41,408 nt of DNA, from contig JAFQMS010000042.1 of the NCBI GenBank assembly GCA_017396145.1, forward strand, positions 1 to 41,408. Reading direction: 5' to 3'. Shown one piece after another: positions 25,179 through 32,780 of the stretch. Within the stretch, counting starts at the first letter, position 1; the number at the start of each line of letters is the position of its first letter. Below the pieces are notes generated by a model that did not search any database, was not told the DNA's origin, and was given only the letters and a program-made list of their open reading frames with translations. The translations under genes were made by a program, and so were the position numbers. The stretch is from Lachnospiraceae bacterium (GTDB lineage Bacteria > Bacillota > Clostridia > Lachnospirales > Lachnospiraceae).

Positions 25179-25501
25179 TAAGTTATGAAGTGAGAATGTC
25201 AAATCAAGCGAATTATGATATTAAAAGTATATATGAATATATTGCCTTTGAATTATTATCACCAGAAAATGCAGTTGGTCAGGTTATTAGATTAGAAGAG
25301 AGTATACTTAATTTGGACACCTTGCCTGAAAGATTCAAAGAATACGATAAAGAACCATGGAAAAGCCGAGGACTACGAATAATGCCAGTTGATAATTACT
25401 TAGTCTTTTATATACCAGATAAAGAAAAGAGACAAGTAGTCGTGATACGAGTAATGTATGCGGGAAGAAATGTTGATATTGAATTAAATAAGAATGCATA
25501 G
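25175..25501 (+). CDS. RelE/ParE-family toxin
   Basis: A 108-residue toxin of the RelE/ParE superfamily. Two N-terminal helices (MSNQANYDIKSIYEYIA and the segment around 35-52) are followed by a beta-sheet containing GLRIMPVDNYLVFYI and VIRVMYAGRNV. The Y-(x)-V/I-FY-I and RVMYAGR signatures fit the broad family. RelE members cut mRNA in the ribosomal A site, ParE members poison gyrase; I cannot decide between them because the catalytic set is not clear by eye. The gene overlaps the antitoxin and is followed after only 11 bp by the translation-GTPase/NYN fusion gene. Confidence 0.9.
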   Translation: MISYEVRMSNQANYDIKSIYEYIAFELLSPENAVGQVIRLEESILNLDTLPERFKEYDKEPWKSRGLRIMPVDNYLVFYIPDKEKRQVVVIRVMYAGRNVDIELNKNA

Positions 25502-25512
25502 TAGGGTGAAAT

Positions 25513-28140
25513 ATGAACACGAACAAAAAATGCTGTATTGGCATTCTGGCCCATGTTGACGCAGGGAAGACTACGCTTTGTGAAAGTATGTTATATACTG
25601 CAAAGGCGATTAGACAGTTAGGGCGTGTTGACAAGGGAAATGCCTTTTTAGATACAGATGAAACAGAAAAGAAAAGAGGAATAACTATATATTCTAAGAC
25701 TGCCACATTTACATATGGCGGTCTTAATGTTGTGCTTTTAGATACTCCCGGGCATGCTGATTTTTCAGCAGAGATGGAGAGAACCTTAAGTGTGCTTGAT
25801 TACTGTATTCTTGTTATAGACGGCTCTCAAAGATTTAGTGAATACACCAAATTACAGTTTAATTTATTGAAAGAGTATAAGATTCCGGTGTTTGTCTTTG
25901 TTAATAAATGGGACAGGGCTACTAAGGATAAGGATGAATTCATAGGGGAACTTAAAGAGTTTTTTAAGGATGAATTTGTGTGCTTTGATGATGAAGATAA
26001 TATAGATATGGAGTCTATAGCGGCTACGGACGAAGAGTTTCTAACACAGTATTTGGAAAATGACACACTAGGTGTTGAATCGTTGCAGGATGCAATATCT
26101 AAATTGCTAATATATCCATGCTACTTTGGAAGTGCCTTAAAGGTAGAAGGGATAGACACATTTTTAAATGGAATAGAAAAATATACTACTAATAAAGAGT
26201 ACTGTGCAGAGCCAATGGCAAGGGTATATAAAATCTTACATGACCCAGAGGGAAACAGACTCACATTTGCTAAGATAATTGGTGGAAACTTTAAGATTAG
26301 GGATGAGATTAATGGTGAAAAGATTAACAGAATAAGAATATATTCAGGAGAGAAGTATGAGAATGTAACAGAGGCTGTAGCAGGGGATATATGTGCTTTT
26401 GTAGGATTAAATGATACGTACGCAGGACAGGGAATAGGTGATGTGGAGGAAGCAAAAGCACCAGTTATTTTACCTGTTATGACATACACCATTGAACCTG
26501 TGACCAAGATAGATATGCAGGATTTGTATCAAAAGTTTAAGAAAATGTGGGATGAGGAACCACAGATGATGCTTACCTTTGATGAACATACTAAGGAAAT
26601 CAGAGTGTCTATAATGGGTGAAATTCAGCGTCAGATTATCAAGGAACAGATTAAGAAAAGATATGATGTAGATGTGGAATTTGGCAAAGGAACAATAGCT
26701 TATAAAGAGACAATTAGTGAGCCTAGCTATGGAGTGGGACATTTTGAACCACTAAGGCACTACGGTGAGGTTCATGTGTTAATAGAGCCTGGGAAGGCAG
26801 GCAGTGGGATAGAGGTTGAGTCTGATTTGTCAGAGGATTTGCTGGATAAAAACTGGCAAAGGCTTATACTTAACAACTTGAAATTCTATAGACATAAAGG
26901 AGTGTTAACAGGCAGTCAGTTAACAGATGTAAAGCTTACACTTAAAGCAGGTAAGGCTCACAATAAGCACAGTCAGACTACGGATTTTCGTCAATCAGTA
27001 ATTAGGGCGGTAAGACATGGGCTTATGAAAGGGAAAAGTAAGCTTTTAGAGCCTTATTACACATATACCTTAAGTGTGCCACAATCGGGTATGGGTAAGG
27101 CAATGACAGATATGGAGAACAGACACGCATCAGTTGCTATTGATGTGATGGGAACATCTGATGATGATATATGTGTGCTTAAAGGAAAGGGACCTGTAAG
27201 TACACTGTGGGATTATGCCAAGGATATTTGGGCGTACACTAAGGGAAAGGGAGCCATGAGTCTAGAATATGCCGGATATGGAGAATGCCATAATGAAGAA
27301 GAGGTTATTATGAATATGGCATATAATCCGCTGGCTGATATGGCTAATCCACCAGGCTCGGTATTTTGTGCCCATGGAGCAGGATTTCATGTGGAATGGG
27401 ACAGAGTTGAAGATTATATGCATTTGGAAAATGCTATGAAGGTGAGACCAGTATCTTTGGAAGAAATGGTTGGGGATAATGATAGACCTGATAATAGAGA
27501 AAGTCTTTCAGACAGGTTAGAAGGACTTGGTACAGATGAGATAGACGCTATACTAAATAAGACATTTAATGCTAACAAAAAAAGTAGTGATAGTAAGAAT
27601 ATAAATTCCTTTAAAAAGACCAAGGTTGTATATGATGGTGGAAAATCTGGTGGAACAGCCACTAAGAATAAGGCCAAAAACAGTTATCTTTTGGTTGACG
27701 GATATAATATTGTTCATGCATGGGAGGAAACTAAGGATTTAGTTTCAGTATCCTTTGATGGAGCAAGAGACAGACTTTTAGAGATTCTTAGCGATTATGC
27801 TGGAACAGGCAAGGATAACATTATAGTTGTATTTGATGCCTATAAGACAAGCAATGCCAAAGAAAGCATTCTCACCTATCATAACATTAATGTGGTATAT
27901 ACAAAGCAGGCGCAGACAGCGGATGCGTATATTGAGAAGTTTACTCACGAAAACGCGAATAAATATAATATAACAGTTGCTACCTCAGATGGAGTTGAGC
28001 AGATGATTATTCGTGGAGCCGGATGTAATCTAGTGTCCGCAAGAGATTTTGAGAAAATGGTCAAAGATAGAAGGCAAAGACTGAAGGAGCAGGGCTTTTA
28101 TTCTGATGGGGAGAGTGTAGGAAATAGGGTTGAAATATAA
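25513..28140 (+). CDS. Tet(M)/EF-G-like translation GTPase fused to a Rae1/YacP-type NYN domain
   Basis: An 875-residue fusion. Residues 1 to about 655 form a translation GTPase of the ribosomal-protection type: P-loop AHVDAGKTT (about 12-20), RGIT in switch I, DTPGH, NKWD (in place of the usual NKxD) and the later EF-G-like domains. A Lys/Ser/Asn-rich linker (about 670-720) leads to a NYN/PIN-like domain (about 722-875) with LVDGYNI (Asp729), VFDAY, the TADAYIE acidic motif and ATSDGVEQ. These are the marks of YacP/Rae1. Rae1 of Bacillus cuts mRNA in the ribosomal A site, the site where Tet(M)-like GTPases bind. The start ATG lies 11 bp after the toxin stop, with ribosome site AGGGTGA. A plain tetracycline-resistance role is unlikely. 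Confidence 0.9.
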   Translation: MNTNKKCCIGILAHVDAGKTTLCESMLYTAKAIRQLGRVDKGNAFLDTDETEKKRGITIYSKTATFTYGGLNVVLLDTPGHADFSAEMERTLSVLDYCILVIDGSQRFSEYTKLQFNLLKEYKIPVFVFVNKWDRATKDKDEFIGELKEFFKDEFVCFDDEDNIDMESIAATDEEFLTQYLENDTLGVESLQDAISKLLIYPCYFGSALKVEGIDTFLNGIEKYTTNKEYCAEPMARVYKILHDPEGNRLTFAKIIGGNFKIRDEINGEKINRIRIYSGEKYENVTEAVAGDICAFVGLNDTYAGQGIGDVEEAKAPVILPVMTYTIEPVTKIDMQDLYQKFKKMWDEEPQMMLTFDEHTKEIRVSIMGEIQRQIIKEQIKKRYDVDVEFGKGTIAYKETISEPSYGVGHFEPLRHYGEVHVLIEPGKAGSGIEVESDLSEDLLDKNWQRLILNNLKFYRHKGVLTGSQLTDVKLTLKAGKAHNKHSQTTDFRQSVIRAVRHGLMKGKSKLLEPYYTYTLSVPQSGMGKAMTDMENRHASVAIDVMGTSDDDICVLKGKGPVSTLWDYAKDIWAYTKGKGAMSLEYAGYGECHNEEEVIMNMAYNPLADMANPPGSVFCAHGAGFHVEWDRVEDYMHLENAMKVRPVSLEEMVGDNDRPDNRESLSDRLEGLGTDEIDAILNKTFNANKKSSDSKNINSFKKTKVVYDGGKSGGTATKNKAKNSYLLVDGYNIVHAWEETKDLVSVSFDGARDRLLEILSDYAGTGKDNIIVVFDAYKTSNAKESILTYHNINVVYTKQAQTADAYIEKFTHENANKYNITVATSDGVEQMIIRGAGCNLVSARDFEKMVKDRRQRLKEQGFYSDGESVGNRVEI

Positions 28141-28163
28141 AAGGTTGTTTACACAAACTATGA

Positions 28164-28192
28164 TTGACAAAATATTGGAAATATGATACAAA
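28164..28192 (+). promoter_or_regulatory. Promoter candidate for the gene at 28249
   Basis: A perfect TTGACA (28164-28169), 17-bp spacer, then TACAAA (28187-28192; four of six matches). It lies in the 108-bp gap after the GTPase-NYN gene. Confidence 0.5.
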
Positions 28193-28248
28193 AAATGTGC
28201 ATTATTCAAAATTTAGTGGAACGTCATTAACAGGAGCAAAGTGGTATT

Positions 28249-28704
28249 ATGGAACATGGTCGTATTAATAAAAAAAGATTAATAGTATTTATTATAGTAT
28301 TATTTGTTATTCTAATTTCAGTTGTGGTATATAGAACTCTAAATAAAAAAGAAGAAGTATCTTTTGATGAAAATGATAAACTTTTTTTTGATATGTTTGT
28401 AAATCAATTTGAACCAGAGGAATATGAGTTTTATTCGCTTGATGCATATTATTTAGAAGATACAAGAGAGTATTATTACAATGCTAAATATAAATGTTAC
28501 TCATCCATAGATGATAAATGGTACGAAATAGATGAAGTGACCTATGGTGCACTTAACAAGTTTTATAATAGTTATTGTTTGTCGTGGGATGATTTAAATG
28601 GCTTTGAAGAAGTTGATAAAGAGTTTCAGCGAGCAAAAAAAGAAGGAGTTCACAAGTCATATTCAAGTAAAGATATTGAAAAACTTATTGAAGAGGTTAA
28701 TTAG
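28249..28704 (+). CDS. Hypothetical single-span membrane protein
   Basis: A 151-residue protein with one N-terminal span (about 10-29: RLIVFIIVLFVILISVVVY) and an acidic, aromatic-rich outer domain (about 35-151) containing many Tyr, Asp and Glu residues. A C-terminal stretch SSKDIEKLIEEV looks like an amphipathic helix. I recognise no family. It has its own promoter candidate (28164-28192); the ribosome site before the ATG is weak (AGGAGC, about 17 bases away). It may be unrelated to the translation GTPase upstream. Confidence 0.65.
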   Translation: MEHGRINKKRLIVFIIVLFVILISVVVYRTLNKKEEVSFDENDKLFFDMFVNQFEPEEYEFYSLDAYYLEDTREYYYNAKYKCYSSIDDKWYEIDEVTYGALNKFYNSYCLSWDDLNGFEEVDKEFQRAKKEGVHKSYSSKDIEKLIEEVN

Positions 28705-28760
28705 ATAGAAAGGTGCTCTGCATAGTGTGTTATTATTAGTTATTTTGTTGAAAATATAAT

Positions 28761-28779
28761 CATTATAAGTCTTATAATG
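28761..28779 (+). repeat. Perfect operator-like palindrome
   Basis: CATTATAAG and CTTATAATG flank a single central T, a perfect 19-base dyad in the 240-bp gap before the TM1266-like gene. It is about 80 bp upstream of the likely -35 box (28860-28865), so it could be an activator site or the remains of an older promoter region. Confidence 0.5.
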
Positions 28780-28859
28780 GGGAGTGGGTATCTTTTATCT
28801 TGATATTGGCAAGCTTATTACCGGTAGTAATTCTGTTAAAAAAAGAACCAAGTGAGTTA

Positions 28860-28888
28860 ATGACAAAATATGATATATAGAGTATAAT
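28860..28888 (+). promoter_or_regulatory. Promoter of the TM1266-like regulator gene
   Basis: ATGACA (28860-28865; five of six matches to TTGACA), 17-bp spacer, TATAAT (28883-28888). A second TATAAT at 28908-28913 has no matching -35. Confidence 0.6.
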
Positions 28889-28944
28889 TATAAATTATAA
28901 ATGTTGTTATAATAGAATTGTAGCATATAGGAAAGGTGGTAATT

Positions 28945-29190
28945 ATGGAAAACAGAATAGCTTTATTATCAATAATTGTAGAGGACAGAGAAAATGTGGA
29001 TGTGCTTAATGCGTTATTACATGAATTCTCAGATGACATTATCGGAAGAATGGGACTTCCATATAAGGAAAAAAATATTTCATTAATCAGTATAGCCATG
29101 GATGCTCCTGAGGATGTAATAAGCAATCTTTCGGGTAAAATTGGCCAAATTGAAGGCGTAACTGTCAAGGCTGCATATTCTAAACACTAA
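28945..29190 (+). CDS. TM1266-family iron-only hydrogenase system putative regulator
   Basis: An 81-residue ferredoxin-fold/ACT-like protein matching the TM1266 family: RIALLSIIVED at the N-terminus, a central LLHEFSDDIIGRMGLPY and the closing SGKIGQIEGVTVKAAYSK. In many anaerobes this gene sits beside hydE, hydF or hydG (Fe-Fe hydrogenase maturation) and is thought to be a regulator. No maturase genes are present in this window, so the gene is separated from them here. The start is the ATG at 28945 behind GAAAGGTGG; a GTG at 28936 overlaps that site. A strong terminator follows at 29248-29286. Confidence 0.85.
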   Translation: MENRIALLSIIVEDRENVDVLNALLHEFSDDIIGRMGLPYKEKNISLISIAMDAPEDVISNLSGKIGQIEGVTVKAAYSKH

Positions 29191-29247
29191 TTATTAAGTT
29201 AATTATGTTTTTTTAAAACTAAATTGTTTTGGCTAATGTGACGATAT

Positions 29248-29286
29248 AACTGATAGAGATACGGACATCTCTATCAGTTTTTTTTG
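29248..29286 (+). terminator. Strong intrinsic terminator
   Basis: A perfect 13-bp stem AACTGATAGAGAT/ATCTCTATCAGTT (29248-29260 and 29267-29279) with loop ACGGAC is followed by a T-run to 29285. It ends the TM1266-like gene. Confidence 0.93.
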
Positions 29287-29334
29287 CAAGGATGCGCAAA
29301 ATGTGAATTATTATGCTGTTTTTTCGCGTAGGCG

Positions 29335-29348
29335 CTCCGGAACGGAGG
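29335..29348 (+). promoter_or_regulatory. Small hairpin masking the ribosome site of the calcium-loop protein
   Basis: CTCCG (29335-29339), loop GAA and CGGAG (29343-29347) form a GC stem whose 3' arm is the GGAGG ribosome site for the ATG at 29354. The leader around it is unusually GC-rich for this window (CGCGTAGGCGC). Translation may need the stem to open. Confidence 0.5.
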
Positions 29349-29353
29349 TACAT

Positions 29354-30580
29354 ATGAAAATAAATAATTCAGCAATTAATCTATCTTCTGAACGTAACTT
29401 TTATAGTTATACTTCAGTTGAGTCGGAATCAATTGAACAACGAGCTGATGCTGCGGCACAACTTGATTTGTCAGGTGAAGGTAAGTCCATGCTAGAACAA
29501 CTTAAGGATTTTAAGGAAAATGAAAAAGTTCAGGCACAGGAAAGACAAAAACAAAACAATCAAAATTCTTTTATTAGTCTTAAGGATATGTTAGAGAGTC
29601 AAAAGGCTAATAATGAAGAACAATTTGAACTTCCTCAAGGGGAAGATTATAGAATTATGCTTATGAGAAAACTCATAGAGTCCTTTAGGAGAATGCATGG
29701 TAAAAAGGTACCAAAACTAGATAAAGAAGGTTCTGGTATGGAGAATAAGAATAATGCATTAAAAGTACAGATGTCAAGTAATAGTTCATTTTCATTAAAG
29801 GCGTTTTCAGGAAGGGTTTCTATTGGTAGCACATCCGGTGCAATTGGTACTGGCAGTACAGCAAATGCAGTTTCACAAGGTGGAGCGGTAAATAATCTTG
29901 GAGGCAATCAGTGGACAAGAACTACTGTGGTAAGTACTTTTGAACTAGAGGTTGAAAATACTGCTTTTGAGGGCACAGGTTATGTTAGAACTGCAGATGG
30001 AAGGGATATTGCATTCAATGTTACTGTTGAAATGAGCAGGGCGTTTTGCCAGACTACTGAGAGTAAGTTGGTAGAAGACTATTTTGTGAGAGTTTGTGAT
30101 CCGTTAGTTATTAATGTAGATAGTGTAAATCCAAGTGTTACTGACCAAAAGTTTATGTTTGATTTGGATAGTGATGGGAAAGAAGAAAACGTATCATTTG
30201 CCGGAAAAGGAAGTGGATTCTTGGCTCTTGATAAGAATGGGGATGGAATTATTAATGATGGAAGTGAGTTGTTTGGAACTAAGTCAGGAGACGGCTTTGC
30301 AGACCTTTCAGTATATGATGAAGATGGTAACGGATTCATTGATGATGGTGATGAAGTATTTAAGCACCTTAAAGTGTGGATGCTAGACGACGAAGGTAAT
30401 AAAAAACTAATTAGTGCTAAAGAACTTGGTATTGGTGCTATGTATCTTGGCAGCGCCGATACTCAGTTTTCTCTTAATGATAGTGAGCAAAATACCAATG
30501 CTTATGTAAGAAAAACCGGTATATATCTCAAAGAAGATGGTGGTGTCGGTACAATGAATCATATTGATTTAGTGTTGTAA
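29354..30580 (+). CDS. Protein with C-terminal calcium-binding (EF-hand/dockerin-like) loops, no signal peptide
   Basis: A 408-residue protein. The N-terminal ~190 residues are Gln/Asn/Ser-rich and probably partly coiled or disordered. A middle part is beta-rich. The C-terminal ~140 residues hold Asp-rich calcium-type loops: DLDSDGKEENV, DKNGDGIINDG and DEDGNGFIDDGD, with GSELFGT and GFADLSVYD between them. This C-terminal module is common in gut Clostridia proteins of unknown function. No signal peptide or lipobox is visible, so it is cytoplasmic or exported without a classical signal. The start is the ATG at 29354 behind GGAGG; a GTG at 29303 lies upstream of that site. The gene stands alone behind a terminator. 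Confidence 0.8.
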   Translation: MKINNSAINLSSERNFYSYTSVESESIEQRADAAAQLDLSGEGKSMLEQLKDFKENEKVQAQERQKQNNQNSFISLKDMLESQKANNEEQFELPQGEDYRIMLMRKLIESFRRMHGKKVPKLDKEGSGMENKNNALKVQMSSNSSFSLKAFSGRVSIGSTSGAIGTGSTANAVSQGGAVNNLGGNQWTRTTVVSTFELEVENTAFEGTGYVRTADGRDIAFNVTVEMSRAFCQTTESKLVEDYFVRVCDPLVINVDSVNPSVTDQKFMFDLDSDGKEENVSFAGKGSGFLALDKNGDGIINDGSELFGTKSGDGFADLSVYDEDGNGFIDDGDEVFKHLKVWMLDDEGNKKLISAKELGIGAMYLGSADTQFSLNDSEQNTNAYVRKTGIYLKEDGGVGTMNHIDLVL

Positions 30581-30725
30581 GTTGTTAATATGTTTTAAGT
30601 TATTGGTATTGTTAAATGTGCAATAGTGTTATGATAAATCATACTACTTTGACTTGTGGTAATTGTGGTTTCGTGATAATATGGGAATATAACCTTTATT
30701 AAAGCAACTACACGGAGGAAGCAAA

Positions 30726-32780
30726 GTGAGATTTGTTATTTTTTCTGACAACGATATAGAGATAACCGGAGTGCTTAAGAAAGAGTTACTTAAGCACTCT
30801 TTTAATGTTGAGATAATATATGAAAAAGATAGTAATATTCATGATGTCGTGGATTATGATGGAAAAAAATCTGCGGCTGAGATGAAAGATGAAGAAATAG
30901 TGGAGAAGGAGAGCCATATTGATAAAGATACATTTGTTGTACTTATTAGTAGACTTACTTCTGGTTTTTGTTCACCTTTTATTAAAGGGATAATGGATGA
31001 ACTTTGTAATAATGAAAGGCCGGCAGGAATTGCAGCAGCTGTATGTTATGAAAAAAAGAATGCGTATGGACATGATATTTTCCTTGGAGCGCTATCTTCC
31101 TATTGTGAGCATAATGACATACCGTTTTCAGGAATGTTTGCAATAGATAATAATCTAATAACAGATATTTCGGAGAATGGGGTATGTAGTGACATTAAGA
31201 ATTTTGCCAATAGTCTGGTTTTATTTGTTAAGCAAAACAAAACTATGCTACAGGATTTTGAATGGTACTTGCCATGCGATAAAAGCCACTGGCAAAGGGT
31301 TGCAATTCAGGCAAAAGCCTTAAGAAAGATGGGAATTGACTGTGTGTGGCTTCCACCTGCTTATAAAGGTGCTCATGGCGTTGAAGATACAGGATATGCA
31401 GTATATGATTTGTATGACCTTGGAGAGTTCAACCAAAAGGGTAGTGTGGCAACCAAATATGGAACTAGAAAAGAATACTTGAAAGCCATAAAGGCACTTC
31501 AAAACGAAGGTATAGAGGTGTTGGCTGATATTGTATTAGGACATAGAATGGGCGCAGACGAGAAGGAACGAATATTTGCATATTGTAATGATGCGTATAA
31601 TCGCAATAACGAAGTAACTAATGATAAGCAAAAGATTACAGTATGGACTAAGTTCACATTTCCTGGTCGTAATGGCAAATATTCCGATTTCAAATGGGAT
31701 TGGACACATTTTCATGGGACGGATTATGATGCTAAGAATGATGAGAATGGTATATATAGATTCATAGGTAAGGAATGGGACAGTGATGTTGACAACGAGT
31801 TTGGAAACTATGATTATTTAATGGGCGTTGACCTTGATATGAGTGATGATGAGGTTGTAAGTGAACTTAAGAGATGGGGCGAGTGGTATTACGAGACTAC
31901 AGGTGTAGACGGATTTAGAATAGATGCAGTAAAGCATATTGATTTTTCGTTCTTTAAAAATTGGCTTACTCATCTTAGAACTACATTTAACAAGAAATTC
32001 TTTGCAGTAGGTGAGTATTGGAATTCAGAACTTCCTATACTTGTAAACTATGTGGAAAAAACAGAGGGTGTATTGTCTATATTTGATGTACCATTACATT
32101 TTAATATGCATCATGCTTCTACAAGTTTTGGATATTATGATATGAGAAATATTCTAAAGAATACAGTGTTAAGTTACAGACCAGATCTTGCGGTGACATT
32201 TGTGGATAATCATGATACTCAGCCGGGACAAGCCCTAGAGTCATATGTGCTTGATTGGTTTAAACCTCATGCATATAGTCTTATTTTGCTTAGAGATTTG
32301 GGATATCCTTGTGTATTTTATGGGGATTTATATGGTATTCCCCATGATAATATTCCAAAGTTATCTTGTCTTGAGACTTTGATGTTAATAAGAAAAAACT
32401 ACGCATATGGTAAACTTCATGATTACTTTGATGACCCTAAGATTGTAGGATTTACAAGAGAGGGGATTGATGAAATTGAAGAGTCAGGATTGGCGGTTTT
32501 AATGACTGTTGAAAAGGGCGGAAGCAAAAAAATGTATATTGGCAAACATTTTTCTGGACTTTTCTTCAAATGTGTTGTCGGAAGTATTGACAATGAGGTG
32601 AAAATAGACGAAAATGGATATGGAATGTTTAATGTGGAAGACGGAAAAACAAGTGTTTATATTTTAAAAGAGGGTCAGCCTGTTGGTGTAAGAAATTATG
32701 AATATAATGATGAGAATGAAGTAAGTGCATTTGAAGATGCACTACTACGAGAGGTTGATAAGAATGAATGTGATGAATAG
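30726..32780 (+). CDS. Cytoplasmic GH13 alpha-amylase with flavodoxin-like N-terminal domain
   Basis: A 684-residue protein. From about residue 178 (FEWYLP) it matches the cytoplasmic bacterial alpha-amylase type (GH13 subfamily 5-like). The catalytic residues are all present: nucleophile Asp400 in GFRIDAVKH, acid/base Glu430 in VGEYWN and Asp497 in VDNHDTQPG. WLPPAYKG and YDLYDLGEF are typical of the subfamily. The first ~175 residues are extra and look like a flavodoxin or FMN-reductase fold (MRFVIFSD, then VVLISRLTSGFCSPFIKG). There is no signal peptide, so it should act on intracellular glycogen or imported maltodextrins. Start is GTG behind GGAGG (30715-30719). The 3' end overlaps the next gene by 17 bases. 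Confidence 0.9.
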   Translation: MRFVIFSDNDIEITGVLKKELLKHSFNVEIIYEKDSNIHDVVDYDGKKSAAEMKDEEIVEKESHIDKDTFVVLISRLTSGFCSPFIKGIMDELCNNERPAGIAAAVCYEKKNAYGHDIFLGALSSYCEHNDIPFSGMFAIDNNLITDISENGVCSDIKNFANSLVLFVKQNKTMLQDFEWYLPCDKSHWQRVAIQAKALRKMGIDCVWLPPAYKGAHGVEDTGYAVYDLYDLGEFNQKGSVATKYGTRKEYLKAIKALQNEGIEVLADIVLGHRMGADEKERIFAYCNDAYNRNNEVTNDKQKITVWTKFTFPGRNGKYSDFKWDWTHFHGTDYDAKNDENGIYRFIGKEWDSDVDNEFGNYDYLMGVDLDMSDDEVVSELKRWGEWYYETTGVDGFRIDAVKHIDFSFFKNWLTHLRTTFNKKFFAVGEYWNSELPILVNYVEKTEGVLSIFDVPLHFNMHHASTSFGYYDMRNILKNTVLSYRPDLAVTFVDNHDTQPGQALESYVLDWFKPHAYSLILLRDLGYPCVFYGDLYGIPHDNIPKLSCLETLMLIRKNYAYGKLHDYFDDPKIVGFTREGIDEIEESGLAVLMTVEKGGSKKMYIGKHFSGLFFKCVVGSIDNEVKIDENGYGMFNVEDGKTSVYILKEGQPVGVRNYEYNDENEVSAFEDALLREVDKNECDE

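Noticed and set aside
25513-28140. Calling this gene a tetracycline-resistance determinant (tetM/tetW)
   Set aside because: The GTPase part resembles Tet(M), but the NKWD variant and the fused C-terminal NYN nuclease domain make a housekeeping or stress ribosome factor more likely. Resistance cannot be claimed from sequence.
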